The notes below the pieces were generated by a model that was not told where the DNA came from, did not search any database, and saw nothing but the letters and a program-made list of their open reading frames with translations. From Mya arenaria (taxonomy: Eukaryota; Mollusca; Bivalvia; Myida; Myidae), in the NCBI RefSeq assembly GCF_026914265.1, contig NC_069130.1, forward strand, positions 2,564,001 to 2,628,000: a stretch of DNA of 64,000 bases. The letters run 5' to 3'. Positions within the stretch are counted from its first letter, which is position 1. Each line of letters begins with the position of its first letter. Of the stretch, positions 1 to 12,478 are shown one piece after another. Made by a program: the position numbers and the translations under genes.

Positions 1-262
1 AAGGTCAAGGTCAAAGGTCAGGTCATATCATGACCATACATTGTAGGATTTCCAAAAAAAAAATTGCCATAAAGGTTCACCATGATGAGGCAGCATGTCA
101 CGCACAAGACCCAGGTCTGTACCTCAAAGGTCAAGGTTACAGGTCATATCATGACAATACATAATAGGATTTGAAAAAAACTTGCCATAAAGGTTCATTA
201 TGATGAGGCGACATGTTGCGCAGTAGACCCAGGTCTGTACCTCAAAGATCACTTAGACTGAG
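1..262. repeat. GGTCA-rich tandem repeat, about 120-130 bp unit
   Basis: About two units, each with a CATATCATGACCATACAT core, a GATGAGGC stretch and ACCCAGGTCTGTACCTCAAA. The first bases hold overlapping AGGTCA hexamers, including two spaced by one base. The homologous array in unit 3 lies at about 34545-34945. Confidence 0.7.
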
Positions 263-970
263 GTTAAATGTCAAAAAGTACTGTTGATAGGACTGGTCTG
301 GACTGAGCTTTATCCAGGCTATATCTCCACCATGCATTATAGGATTTTCTAAAAACTTGGCATGGAGGTTCACCACATGAGGCGAAGTTTCACAGGTACA
401 TGTATGGTTCAACTGTTATTCTGTGTTGCAATTGCATAGAAGAGCATTGTGTCTGCATCAATGGCTCTTTCAACGGGCTCAACATGTGGCCATTGGGCGT
501 CTAGTTAGATATATTTGGTACAAAACCATACAATTAATGTAGTTACCATATTTTCCTTTTATAAACAAGAACAGTGCATTCAATATAGGGTAAAAGTTTT
601 TTCATTTATATTATTGGGTTAAACTATTGTGCATTTTTCTTTCATCTTGAACAATGTTTATGTTATGAAATTTACACAGTACAATAAAGGTATCACTAAT
701 TTCTGTTTAAGTAGGTTTATAGGTGCATTTGAGCTTGGCTGCCTTTTAGCGATCATTGAAGCAATATAACTTTATTACTTAAGGCTTAGTGTGTTTCTAT
801 AAGGCTCTTGATTTACATGAATATTTTAATATCAGAAAAGCATCATAATACATTTTCCCCTTCTGTCTGCACCTCTTCCCACAAAAGACAAACAAAAACC
901 TTTCATGTAGCAGCTTACTCTAAACACGACAAAACAAGTTCGAATAAGGAAAATGAATTTTCAGCCGGCC
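263..970. other. Non-coding AFAP1-like intron or upstream sequence
   Basis: No exon that would fit the AFAP1-like N-terminus is visible here. Diverged homologous sequence is present in unit 3 at about 34945-35380. The open frame at 808-1056 is not kept there (about 100 bases are missing), so I do not call it a gene. Confidence 0.5.
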
Positions 971-1447
971 TTAAAGGGGCTAGACACCAGATGGTCACAA
1001 AATTGGCAAATACATTATTTTCACAAAACAAGCCTACAATTGTCAATACCAGCTAAAAGGAGGCGGATAATACATCATTTTACATGATAAGAATATTATT
1101 TTGTCGCTATCTCTGCTGAATTAACCCATTTAAAATAGTGCATAATGGTTTCCCAGTAATTAGATTGTGTATATTTAGCATATATAAAAGTCATATTAAT
1201 ACAGATACATCTACTGATATAATTTTTAAATCGACTGGGTTTTACGTGGTAGACAAACCCAGTTAAGATCTTATTGGAAAAATATGCAAAAACTGCTAAA
1301 GTTGCATGTGTCATTCGTTTTAAGCGATGTGATACAACAGGTAGTAAGATTCAATGCTTTTTACACTACGATATAAATTTTTTGTAAGTTTTTGAAATTT
1401 TTTTTTTTTTCCATGCAATTGTATCATCTGGTGTCTAGTCCCTTCAA
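971..1447. mobile_element. MITE with TTAAAGGGGCTAGACACCAG ends
   Basis: The left end TTAAAGGGGCTAGACACCAG is mirrored by the right end CTGGTGTCTAGTCCCTT, giving inverted ends of about 20 bp around roughly 475 bp with no coding capacity. The same element sits at 35381-35841, so it predates the duplication. Its right end lies only about 30 bases before the acceptor of the first visible exon, so it probably supplies the branch-point and pyrimidine region. Confidence 0.75.
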
Positions 1448-1479
1448 AATATTGAAGATCTGCTCTTATGACCTTCCAG

Positions 1480-1643
1480 TTTATCCGAGGTCAAGGGCAG
1501 CAAGTCTCCGGATGATGATGATGATGATGTATACGAAGTTCCGCAACTTCGGCGATACAACAGCGACTCTGGCTATGAGAAGGCGAAAGATATGTCTCCC
1601 CTGAGTAAATCCACAAGCTCTGAGGAACAAGCTCAAGTGTTTG
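1480..1643 (+). CDS. AFAP1: AFAP1-like exon a: acidic run and VYEVP motif
   Basis: Acceptor CTTCCAG and donor GTAATG. It enters with one base completing a codon and leaves after one base. It encodes a run of six Asp, then VYEVPQLRRYNSDSGYEK. The tyrosine in VYEVP is a plausible SH2-docking site, by comparison with vertebrate AFAP1 (inference). The unit 3 counterpart is broken. Confidence 0.75.
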
Positions 1644-4600
1644 GTAATGAGTCCAGCAAGTTGTTTAACTCTGACTGTGTCATAGCACATAAACTAAGTC
1701 TAGGGTTATGCTTTTTTGTGATGAAAAAAGTTTGTGGTAGATATAAAATGCAGAAATATGTATTAAGCTTGTCTGCTTCCCAATTTTGTGTCGCCTTTTC
1801 AGGCAACTATATGTATTGTGGCATCAGCAAAACCTTGTGCAGACAATAACATTTATATTAATTACCTAATCATGATCCAGACTTTGTGACATGGTTTGTA
1901 GGCATAATAATCGGATTAATTTTGATTGTTTAATAAATCTCCTGAGTTGGTCAGTCTATTACAAATTTTGCTCTTTTAATTTTAAAATTTATATTATAAT
2001 TGATCTGATTATGATGGGCCCTCCAAACAATTTACACTTTCAATTTCGCATAATTCTAGTTACGGTCCAGTCTTTCTTCTAAACTCCTCATAATGGATGT
2101 AATAATAGCCAGGAAACACACTCAAGTGATGTAGTACATTCAGCTTCCAGCTAAAATGCATCTCAAATTATTTTTTTTGTAGCAACAGGAATTGGTAAAA
2201 GATACAAATATCATATACATCTATAATTATATATGTCTAAAACTTCTATAATTATGCATGGAATAGAGTGTATTGAAAAGAATTAAGAGTTAAAAGTTGT
2301 TAAAGGATTAATGTATTTATTGCAGGCATCCCAAAGCCACCACCTCTTCCCCCTCGTAGAGACAGGGCCTCATCGGACGCAGCCAGTCGCTCATCAATTG
2401 GTAGTATCTTAGATGAACATATCATCACAACCCCAGATGCGAAGTGTGGGGATCATAGTGAAAGCTTGGATAGAAAGAGTACACATTCTGCTGAGGGTAT
2501 GTATACATGTGTATTAATTAGCTTTATATAAGTATGCATAATATTAAAAGTCAGTCATCTTTGGTAGTAGGTGAAAATGAAAGAGGTTTATTAGTAATGT
2601 CCTAGATGTCACATTTAATCTATGGCACTGGGGGCAATAACTATGCAATTTGACACTGAGGGTGGATCAAATTAAAGTGTACCGGTGACAAAAGTAAATA
2701 TGTCTTCCATGGTGAAGCTTGTTATTGAATGAGTTGTTTGATTTCTTTGTTACAGAGGAGTATGATGCGATGTCAGTGGGGTCCCCTGATGACCCCTCAG
2801 GCTCATTTATCCAGCCCCGGACACCAGACCATATCAGACTGCCCAGGTCAACTTTGTTAAATAATTATATCAAGTAATGTTGGGTGATTCTGGTTAATCT
2901 TATAACAATATGAACATCCTAGGCCCTGTACAACTGTCTAATGGTATTTTAAGACCCAAATTTGTAAGTGTGCCCTTCCTCACAGTTGTGCATGCTCAAA
3001 TCTTCAGTCATGGTCATAATTATGGTAGGCTTTTTATAATAGGTCCAAATCTTGGAAATATTGTGAGGGCCCACTCTCCATGCCTTGTGATTACCCTTAA
3101 GTTCTCAAGGTTATGACCACTGCATTAGAATAATTGTTCCATATTCCTTTAGACCCACAAGGAGAAAAGCCCGAGCCCAAAGAAAGCTAGGAAAGTCTCT
3201 AACATCACTTTGGGAAGTCAGCCAACCATACCAGGCATTGGATGATGTGGTGATCTCCGGTGAGCTTTACTACCGAAGCAAGCTTTCTTGGACCAAGAAA
3301 TTAGCAGCCTTAACCAATGGCAGGCTGGTCTGCTATAAGGTAATCTAGTGTGTGTGTGTGTGTGCGTAAGTTTATTTATACTCACACTCCGGCCTTGCCT
3401 ATTTGGCGAGTGCTCAGATAAGATTTTTAGTCATTCTAGGTTTTTGGAGCATAGTGCACGCACAGAATGTAACCCTGTTTAGAGCTACCCTGGTTCTTTA
3501 TCATGCACCAGTGTATAGAACTGTAATAAGGGACCCCCATTTAATGTCCCCCTCGACGATGATTAGTATTTTTAGTGGTGTGGCTGGGAATCGAACCTGC
3601 CATCCCTGGGGTGCCAGTCAAGTGTATTACCACTACACCACGGATCTGCCGTTATCTAGTTTGGGATAATCTTCTTTATAGTTGTACATAAGCAGTCATG
3701 GACATGCCATTACTGATTTAATGATTAGCAAACTAAGTGTTACTATCTAATCATAACATTAAAAATGTCAAAGCGAGGCATAATTATGTAGAACCTGATT
3801 GTGTCATGGGTCTTATTGATATAAGATAGAATTATGTCTGCTGTTGGCTTATTGAACAAGTAAGTGTAAGAAAAGAATTTATTTAATCCAAACATGTGTG
3901 CATTTGTTGGTCTAGGTGTTACTGTTATGACAAACAAACACAATAGATATAGATAATCCAACAACAGACTTTAAATAATTACAAATTTTCTATCAGTTTT
4001 ACAAAAAGTAACTATAAATTAGTAATGCTAAAAATTAAACACATTGAAGAAAGAAAAATGTCAATGTCCAAAGCCCAGAAGTTCACAAAAGATCTTTACT
4101 GATCCTGGTATTTTTAACATCCACTGAATTGAATCTTCACAAAGCAATGAATACACTATATGAGTGCCCAAGGGTCGGATTTTTCTATCCAGAACTGAAA
4201 CACATGATTGATATTTTCCAAGCACACTTTAAATTGCATAGTTTGTGAAAAATATATATTAGAAAAGCAAATTTTTGTACATTTCTCTAACAAATGTTTA
4301 CTGATGTCATGATGCACAGTAATTTTTATTCACTGCATACGTCAAGAAGTTCCTTCAGTTTCACGTCTCTTAAGGGTTATTTTGTTCTGTTTTTAAGGTA
4401 TGTTTGTAAAGTTAATGTTTATGAACCTCATCTATTGAAATATCATAATTATTGTTACATAAAGTGTGTAATAAAAGAAATGAAAAGTATTACATCACAG
4501 CCTGTGTCACTCATCTGGCATGGGGGTGCCAGATGGAGTTTTCCGGCGCGACTGAATTCACCGGAAATGTATCTGGTATGCTAGAAAAGGTTACAATGTT

Positions 4601-7600
4601 ATCCTCAAAGAATAATTTAATTAATTCCAAGATTTAAAATAAAATTTTAGCACTGTGAAACTTGAACTTTACCCAAAGACCAATGATCAGAGAAGTTTGC
4701 ATTTAAATAATTAATAAGAATGTTCCAGAACATAAATTATACTATAAAATCATCAAGAACCTTCTTCCAAAAAAACCATGGCTTACCAGTGCTCCCTTGG
4801 TGATATACTAATGTAAGGGGGGATATGGCTGACCATTGCTCCCCCTGGCGATATTCTACTATAAGGGCGCATATGACTGACCAGTGCTCCCCCTGTCGAT
4901 AGTCTACTATAAGGGCGGATATGGCTGACCATTGCTCCCCCTGTCGATAAGGGCGGATGTGGCTGACCAGTGCTCCCCCTGCTGATATACTACTATAAGG
5001 GCAGATGTGGCTGACCAGTGCTCCTCCTGGCGATATACTACTATAAGGGCAGATGTGGCTGACCAGTGCTCCCCCTGGCGATATACTACTATAAGGGCAG
5101 ATGTGGCTGACCAGTGCTCCCCCTGGCGATATACTACTATAAGGGCGGATATGGCTGACCAGTGCTCCCCCTGGTGATAATACTACTATAAGGGCAGATA
5201 TGGCTGACCAGTGCTCCCCCTGGTGATATACTAATGAGTTCATTGGATGTGGCTGACCAGTGTTCTGTCCAGCTGATTATTAACAGACAATAATTAGATT
5301 CTGAAAGTGTTCCCAGCTCTCTACACTGATGAAGGGAAATAACTGACTTATTTTATATCTTTCTCTTACGCAGTGATCTCCCATGCTGTTACACTGTCCA
5401 TGAGCACTGCCACCAAATATGACTTTCAGTTGAATTTAAATTACAAAATAAAATAAAACAGAAAGATAATCACAAATTTACTCAGCAGTAAGATGACCTT
5501 GGCCATTGTCATATGATAGATAGATGGCCTGACAAGCAGAGGTGTGTCTAGACATTTTTTTAGGCAATTTGTTTTAAATTTTATGATGTATGAAGTAATT
5601 TAAATGCTTTTGGTTAATTGGTCAACTAACTAGTGGACGATATAAATATAATTGAAACCTAACCTACGGGGCTTATCATTATAACATTGGTAAAGTGAGT
5701 GGAATGGTTAAGGTAACAAATATCATCAAAATGTATTGAATAAAACTTAAGTACGATACAGGACAATTAATTGAGCTTGACTTAATGTAATCTTCCTAAC
5801 CACCAAAGGAAAGATTTACTTCATAAATGGTCCATATATAGTTTATATTTAAAATGGTGACTGTATGCTAGTGTTATGCCGATGATCGATTATAATCGAC
5901 AATTGATCAGAATGCCTAAGTCGGCGACAATCGATAGTAAACTTATAGAAATAAGGGACGTAACTGTTACCGACTAATTTTCTTTTCTAGTTAATGTTGA
6001 AATGTTAAGGTGTTACTATGTATCTAGTCATATTCTTACCAAGTCAGCAAGTCACTTCAGTACCTTATTACAACTTTTCGTTGTAATATAACTGCTATTG
6101 GATTGGTTCTCAACTTCCGATGTTTGTGGTTAAAAGTGATTTTAAAACATGTTTCCGTTTACTTCGTACCATGGGAGAATTTAGTTTTCTCAGGTTTCTG
6201 AAACTTTAAGGATTGTTTATGTTCTTGTAAAACATATAGAATACTAAACTGCTTGTCGTACTTGTTACTGACTGATTATTAAAAAGAAATTAATATCTTT
6301 CTTCGTGTTTATTTTACACATGTATACAATACTAAATGTAAGACAAAAATAAGAGCCTGTGGTCGCATGTTCTGTATTAGTAACTTGTAAACACTAAAAG
6401 ATAGTTGCGTTCTAAATAAATGATGTAATTTATACAAAGAAATGTACTGACAATACTGTAAGGGAACATTGGTGCTTAACACTGGTGCATGTACTGTATC
6501 TGAATGCCTTAAATATGATGACCGAATATAATTAAATAATGATTAAATCAATTAATAACCGATCATTGATTGGTCTCATGAACCGATTATTGATAGTATT
6601 TTTTCTGTCCGATTCCCAACACTACCGTATGCTGTGATGGTTACATTTGACCAGGTAGTGTGTACGCAGACTTCAGAGCTCATGAGATTGAAAAGATCAG
6701 AATTTTAACAACATAACATATCTCCTTGTTTCAGGACCCTCCTGATCATATTGATAGTATTTCTAGCCATGATCATATTAATGGGCTTTTTACCCATGGT
6801 CATATTGATAAGTTTTTTCCACGGTCATATTGATGGGCTATCTAGCCATGGTCATATTAATGAGCTTTCTAGCCATGGTCATATTAAAGAGCTTTCTAGC
6901 TATGGTCATATTAATGGACTTTCTAGCCATGGTCATATTGAAGAGCTTTTAAGCCATGGTCATATTGAAGAGCTTTTAAGCCATAGTCATATTGAAGAGC
7001 TTTTTAGCAGAGCTTTCTAGCCATGGTCATATTAATGAGCTTTCTAGCTATGGTCATAATAATGGGCTTTCTAGCTATGGTCATATTAATAGGCTTTCTA
7101 GCCATGGTCATATTAATGAGCTTTCTAGCCATGGTCATATTAATGAGCTTTCTAGCTAGGGTCATATTAATGAGCTTTTTAGCCATAATCATATTAATGA
7201 GCGTTCTAGCTATGGTCATAATAATGGGCTTTCTAGCCATGATCATAAAATTATAGTGAACTTTCTAACTTTGTCCATCCACAGGTTGACAAGCTGGACA
7301 CTCGACCCTCGTTTGTGATCATATTGATGGGATATCTAGCCACAGCCCACAAGCGTGACGGGAGGCGGAGCTACGAGATTCACCTGGACCATGACAGCTT
7401 TGAGTCTCATGTGTTCCTGTGTGACTTTAAGGAGTGGGCCGATATCTGGTGTGAGGTAGGGGGCAGTAATAATGTGCTCATATAACACACTTGATGTGCA
7501 TGCTTGTTTATGATTGGCTGACTGCCAGTGTCTCTTTAGGTAGTAGGCAAACATTTGTTGTGAGGTACTAGGGGGTAATATATAAGTGAAATACCATTTT

Positions 7601-10600
7601 AACATGATCTTGGTATAATACTAAAAGCATAAATGCTGAATTCACAAAACATGGAAATATAGAGATAGGCCTCTACTAAGATATAATGGCAACAGATTTG
7701 TAAATTACCACTTTTTATACGCCCGAAGGGTCGTATTATGTTATGGCCTCCATCGTCTGTCCGTCTGTCTGTCCGTCTGTCCGTCCGTTAGCAATTCCGT
7801 GTCCGGGCCATAACTTGGTAACTAATAAAGCGATTTTCAAATAACTTTCTACAAATCATCACTACATTAAAAGGATGTGTCGCGCGCAATTTCCAGGTCC
7901 ATACCTCAAAGACTAGAATCACCATGGGGGTGCGTTAACAAATCCGTGTCCGGGCCACAACTTGGTCACTAATAAAGTCATTTTCAAATAACTTTATACA
8001 AAGCATCATTACATTAAAAGGATGTGTCGCGCGCAATTTCCAGGTACATACCTCAAACACTAGAATCACCATGGGGGGGACGTTAGCAATTCCATGTCCG
8101 GGCCATAACTTGGTAACTAATAAACCGATTTTCAAATAACTTTTCACAAATCATCACTACATTAAAAGGATGTGTCGCGCGCAATTTCCAGGTCCATACC
8201 TCAAAGACTAGAATCACCATGGGGGTGCGTTAGCAAATCCGTGTCCGGGCCACAACTGGGTTACTACTAAAGCAATTTTCAAATAACTTTATACAAATCA
8301 TCTCTACATTGAAAGGATTTGTCAAGCATGCTTTCCAGGTCCGTACCTGAAAGGCTAATTTCACAGGGGGGTGTTAGCAATTCCGTTAGCAATTCCGTGT
8401 CCAGGCCACAACTTTGTGTTACTACTAATAAAGGAATTTTTAGAAAACGTGTCCTAGCCACAACTTTGTAACCAATAAAGCAATTTTTAGATAACTTTAT
8501 ACAAATTATTGCTACATTAAAAGGATGTGTTGTGAGCTCTTTCCAAGTCCTGCTACTTTTAAACTTGTATTCTCAGATTTTCTAAGGAAGTTTCAGATAT
8601 TCTATTTTTTTTATAAAAATATTTCATTTCATAAAATCTGATTCCATATTAGTACGTCCTTCATTGCACTACTTACCAGTATGTATGTTGTTTTACAATT
8701 ATTCTATGTTGTAAAAAATACTGTTGAACAAAGGTTTTTATTAGCACTGCTATTAACTTAAGTATCATTAAAGTTTCAATATTGGAAGTTTAAGCCTTTG
8801 TTGTAAACACTTCACACCTAGTAAGCAGTATACTAGCATAACCTAAATGTTTATTAAAGACCTCAAGCCGAATCTTCTTCGGGCGTATAATGCTCCGTTT
8901 CGCGGTGCTCTTGTTAACTTGAGTTTGGAATAACTTAAAATAGACAAAAGCTCCATTTATAGATACAGTCGAAACTCGTTGGCTTGATATCTCATGGCTC
9001 GATATCCTCGTTGGCTCGAACCAAATTAAAAGGACCGATTTTTATTTACTCTTTGTTCATATAAATTTCGATCGGATGGCTCGATATCTTGAGGGTCGAT
9101 ATTTCTCCACGCTCGAAGTGGTTTTCGCGGTCCCAAACAAGAATTTCACACTTTGATTTGGTTTCTTGGGTCAATGTCATTTTCGCGGGTTCAGTTAAGA
9201 ATCTCAGGCCTTGATTTGTTTGATTGGCTTCATTTAGCACAAGGCGCTAATCGATTAAAATTGCTTGACTGATATTATAATTATTGTCGAATTTAAATGG
9301 TTTAAAGTTTGAATAAACATGCCATCACTTTAAGTTATGTCTCTAATTGTTATCCATCCCTAAATTACTATGCATTTAGATATAACTTTTAAGCTATGTT
9401 TGTGTTACCCACTGTTTACAATTGCTTGTTTTCGCATAAAAGTATTTTTATTATAAATAAAAAATAAAATGATATTTTCTAATAATCGAATAAGTCATAT
9501 TACGAAATTTAGGGTGCGTAACTATGCCCAATAAATACTCTTGTGGAGATAGCGTAGCCAATAACAAATGAGGTTAATAAGACTTTATGTAACAAATGAA
9601 AAAATAACTCAATATTCTCGAGGCTCAAAGTACTTTGGCCGGTCCCTAGAATATCGAGCCATCGAGTTTCGACTGTAATGTCAAATCAAACCATATTGTT
9701 GCTATGACAAGAGAATAAGCATGAATGTCTTTCCTTCCATTCCGAAAAAACTGGATTCTTCTATGACTTAAGAAGTATAAAAGTAAGATTGATGAATCTT
9801 GGTGTACAAGTAGTAATTACAAAGTATTATCTTTTAAAAATATCGTAACTATGGCAACAAAAACAGTTCTATTTTTGACTTGTTATCATTGCATTTTGCA
9901 GCACCTTAATGCCGCAGCTGAAGGTCAGAGAGCCCAAGGACCTGTTGTCCATCTAACAAGAGAAGCCCTGTCGGACAAAACTGACCCACTATCTTACAGA
10001 CTAACCAAGGTAGAACATTATTGAAGTAAAAGAAATAAAAGAATTTAAAGTGATAAAATTATGATTACATTTTTAGCTCATCTGATTTTCAAAGAAAGAC
10101 CTTGAAAAATGTTGTGATCGGCATCGGCAATTCTAATCAGCAACACATGTTACCTGAGAGAGAATACTGGCATGTATTAAAGGAAGGCTCATTACTCTGG
10201 CTTAAAAAGTAAGTAGTGCCCCTATTTAGACATAAATACCCAGACTATCATTGGAGTTCACTTACTCCGCACTCTTGTTGTCCTAAATCAAGTTTTATTA
10301 TGTAAACTGGGTATTTTTGTAGGCAAGCCCTGCTCACTCAAGTTCCAATGTGTCGCTAGCAGGCAGTGACAGCGTGGAATCAGATTGCGGCAAGGTCAAG
10401 AAACATGGTGAGTATGGGCTTTGGTTTTAAGGCCTGGTTTAACAAATATCTAGCTTGAATCCCTGGTTTATTGCCCTGATGTGACTGCAGGGTGCCAAAT
10501 TTACTGTATATTATTTATCAGCTAATTGCCATTTAGGGCCATGTTTAAATCAAAAAGGGCTGCACCAGTTATGCTTTGATTGTTCAGAGATCTAATCAAT

Positions 10601-12440
10601 GATACACCAGAGACCAAAAAAGATAAAGACCAATACACAGCCTTGGACAATACCCCAGATGGGGAGGAGAGTGTTGGGGGGCAGGGGTCACTTACACGAA
10701 CCAGCCGTTCAAGTTCTACTCGTGTGAAACTAAAATGTTTAACTCTAGCTTCCATATTTGTTATGAAAGATTTTACTTAATTTCAGACCATTCTACAAGT
10801 AAGAGTGCCAAAGTGGGACAGATAGCACACCGTGCGTCATTATTCTTTGACTCTCTCAGTAAACGCTCATCTGTGAAGAAAAGTCTCAATCGCTTATCCA
10901 GTCTAGACCGTGCTCCCTCACTTCCGGGATTGACTGGCTCAGAATTAGAGAATGCAAGGGCTGAGAATGCTGGGTCAAATGCTTATAAGTAAGTGAACAA
11001 TATCACAGACCTATAAACCATGGTTTATGTGTCTGTGCCAGTATGTAACAAAGTTATATGCTCTTAAGAAAACCTTTAAGTCACATAACCAGTCTAGACT
11101 GTGTTGTGCACAGCATAGCTTGATTGGCTCAGAATTTGAGTGAACACAGGCTAGCTCAGAGGTGTATAATTAAGCTACTAGTACCGTATTTAACAAAGTT
11201 ATATTCTGTAAAGAAAAACCTTAAGTCACATAACCAGTCTACACTGCAAGTCTCACTTCATGGTTGACTGGGTCAGAATTGGATAACTCACAGATAGGGG
11301 TCACATGCTTGGCAGAAAATAACCAGTCAATTAATTTAACATATATATTATCAAGAAAATTTTCGTATAAGACCTTTAGATTAATAATTTAAAATAAAAG
11401 TTCTGTGTATTAACTGACAAGTCAATAACGTTTTAGAATAATTATATACATTCACAAACAAAGGTTTGAGTGTGAAATACATGTTCAAACTTAAAAGTAG
11501 GACAATATGTGGTATATCATGTATAATACCACTTTTTTACCTCCACATTGCAGGCAACTGATAGGCACGTCCAGTTCGCAGAAATCCCTGCCAGATATGA
11601 TAATCCCTCGAACCCCTGGACCACCAGAGTTGAGAATTGTAGAGGAGGTTTCACCAGCAGAGGTCAAGAAGCATATCAAACACCAGGGTAGGGGCTCTTT
11701 GCATGAATCAGGCCAAGATCAACAGTAACTTTGTTATTAGCCTACCCTTGTCTCTTGTGTTTTGGGGGTCACTAGATAAAGGGTCAAGTTCATGGTAAAC
11801 AATCTTATGTTTTGTCCTAGAACCATCAAACTTCTTTTGTAGCTTGCCTATGACCAGTAGACCTTAGTGTTTTTGGGGTCAATAAGTTTAACATCAACAC
11901 TCTAATGAACATTTTGACGCACAATAACTTAAATTACGAGCAGTTTGACTTCGGAACATGATACTTCATTAATAGCTTGTCTCTTACCAATAGATGACCC
12001 TAGTGTTTTGAGGGAGCAGCAGTCTTATGAACATTTTGTTGCACAATAACCCAAAAGTCGTTTGACTTAAAAACATGAAACATCACTGGCTGGTGGCCCT
12101 TCAATATTAAATGGCCACTATTGTTTGAGGTTAAGAGTTGATGTTTATTTTTATTTTGAACTCATTGTCTGCACAATAATGTGATCTTTCATCATGAAAC
12201 CAGTGGTAGATGACATTGACCAGCAGATGACCGCTATTGAGTTTGAGGTCAAAAGTCAATTATCAATGCATTTTTCATAAAATAACTCTATTGAATTATT
12301 GTGCTCAGACAGCACAATGTGACAAATATCCCTTGTCAGTTTATTTAGTTGTAAATTAGAATGTTATCCCCTCTGATATTGAGCTCTTCGTGGTGAAAAG
12401 TTGTCAAAGCCTCACCCACAAAATATCAAACAGAGGCTTA

Positions 12441-12478
<38 letters not shown>

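Noticed and set aside
808-1056. 82-residue frame near the window start as a possible AFAP1 5' exon
   Set aside because: No similarity to AFAP1 N-terminal sequence, no fitting splice phase, partly inside a MITE, and not conserved in unit 3.
3560-3650. Possible functional tRNA gene on the minus strand
   Set aside because: A- and B-box-like motifs are present, but spacing and stems fit a SINE head followed by a body and AC tail, and several diverged copies exist.
3403-3669. 88-residue frame after the PH1 start exon
   Set aside because: Lies inside a reverse-oriented tRNA-derived SINE; not maintained in the orthologous copy.
4737-5243. 168-residue minus-strand frame with repeated GGALVSHI peptides
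   Set aside because: It is the translation of a 48-bp minisatellite whose unit length is divisible by three. The frame is not preserved in the paralogous arrays.
6751-7256. Overlapping frames on both strands with HGHINELSS and MVILMSFLA repeats
   Set aside because: Product of the 27-bp minisatellite; several frames are open at once, which a real gene would not show. Likewise at 46393-46725.
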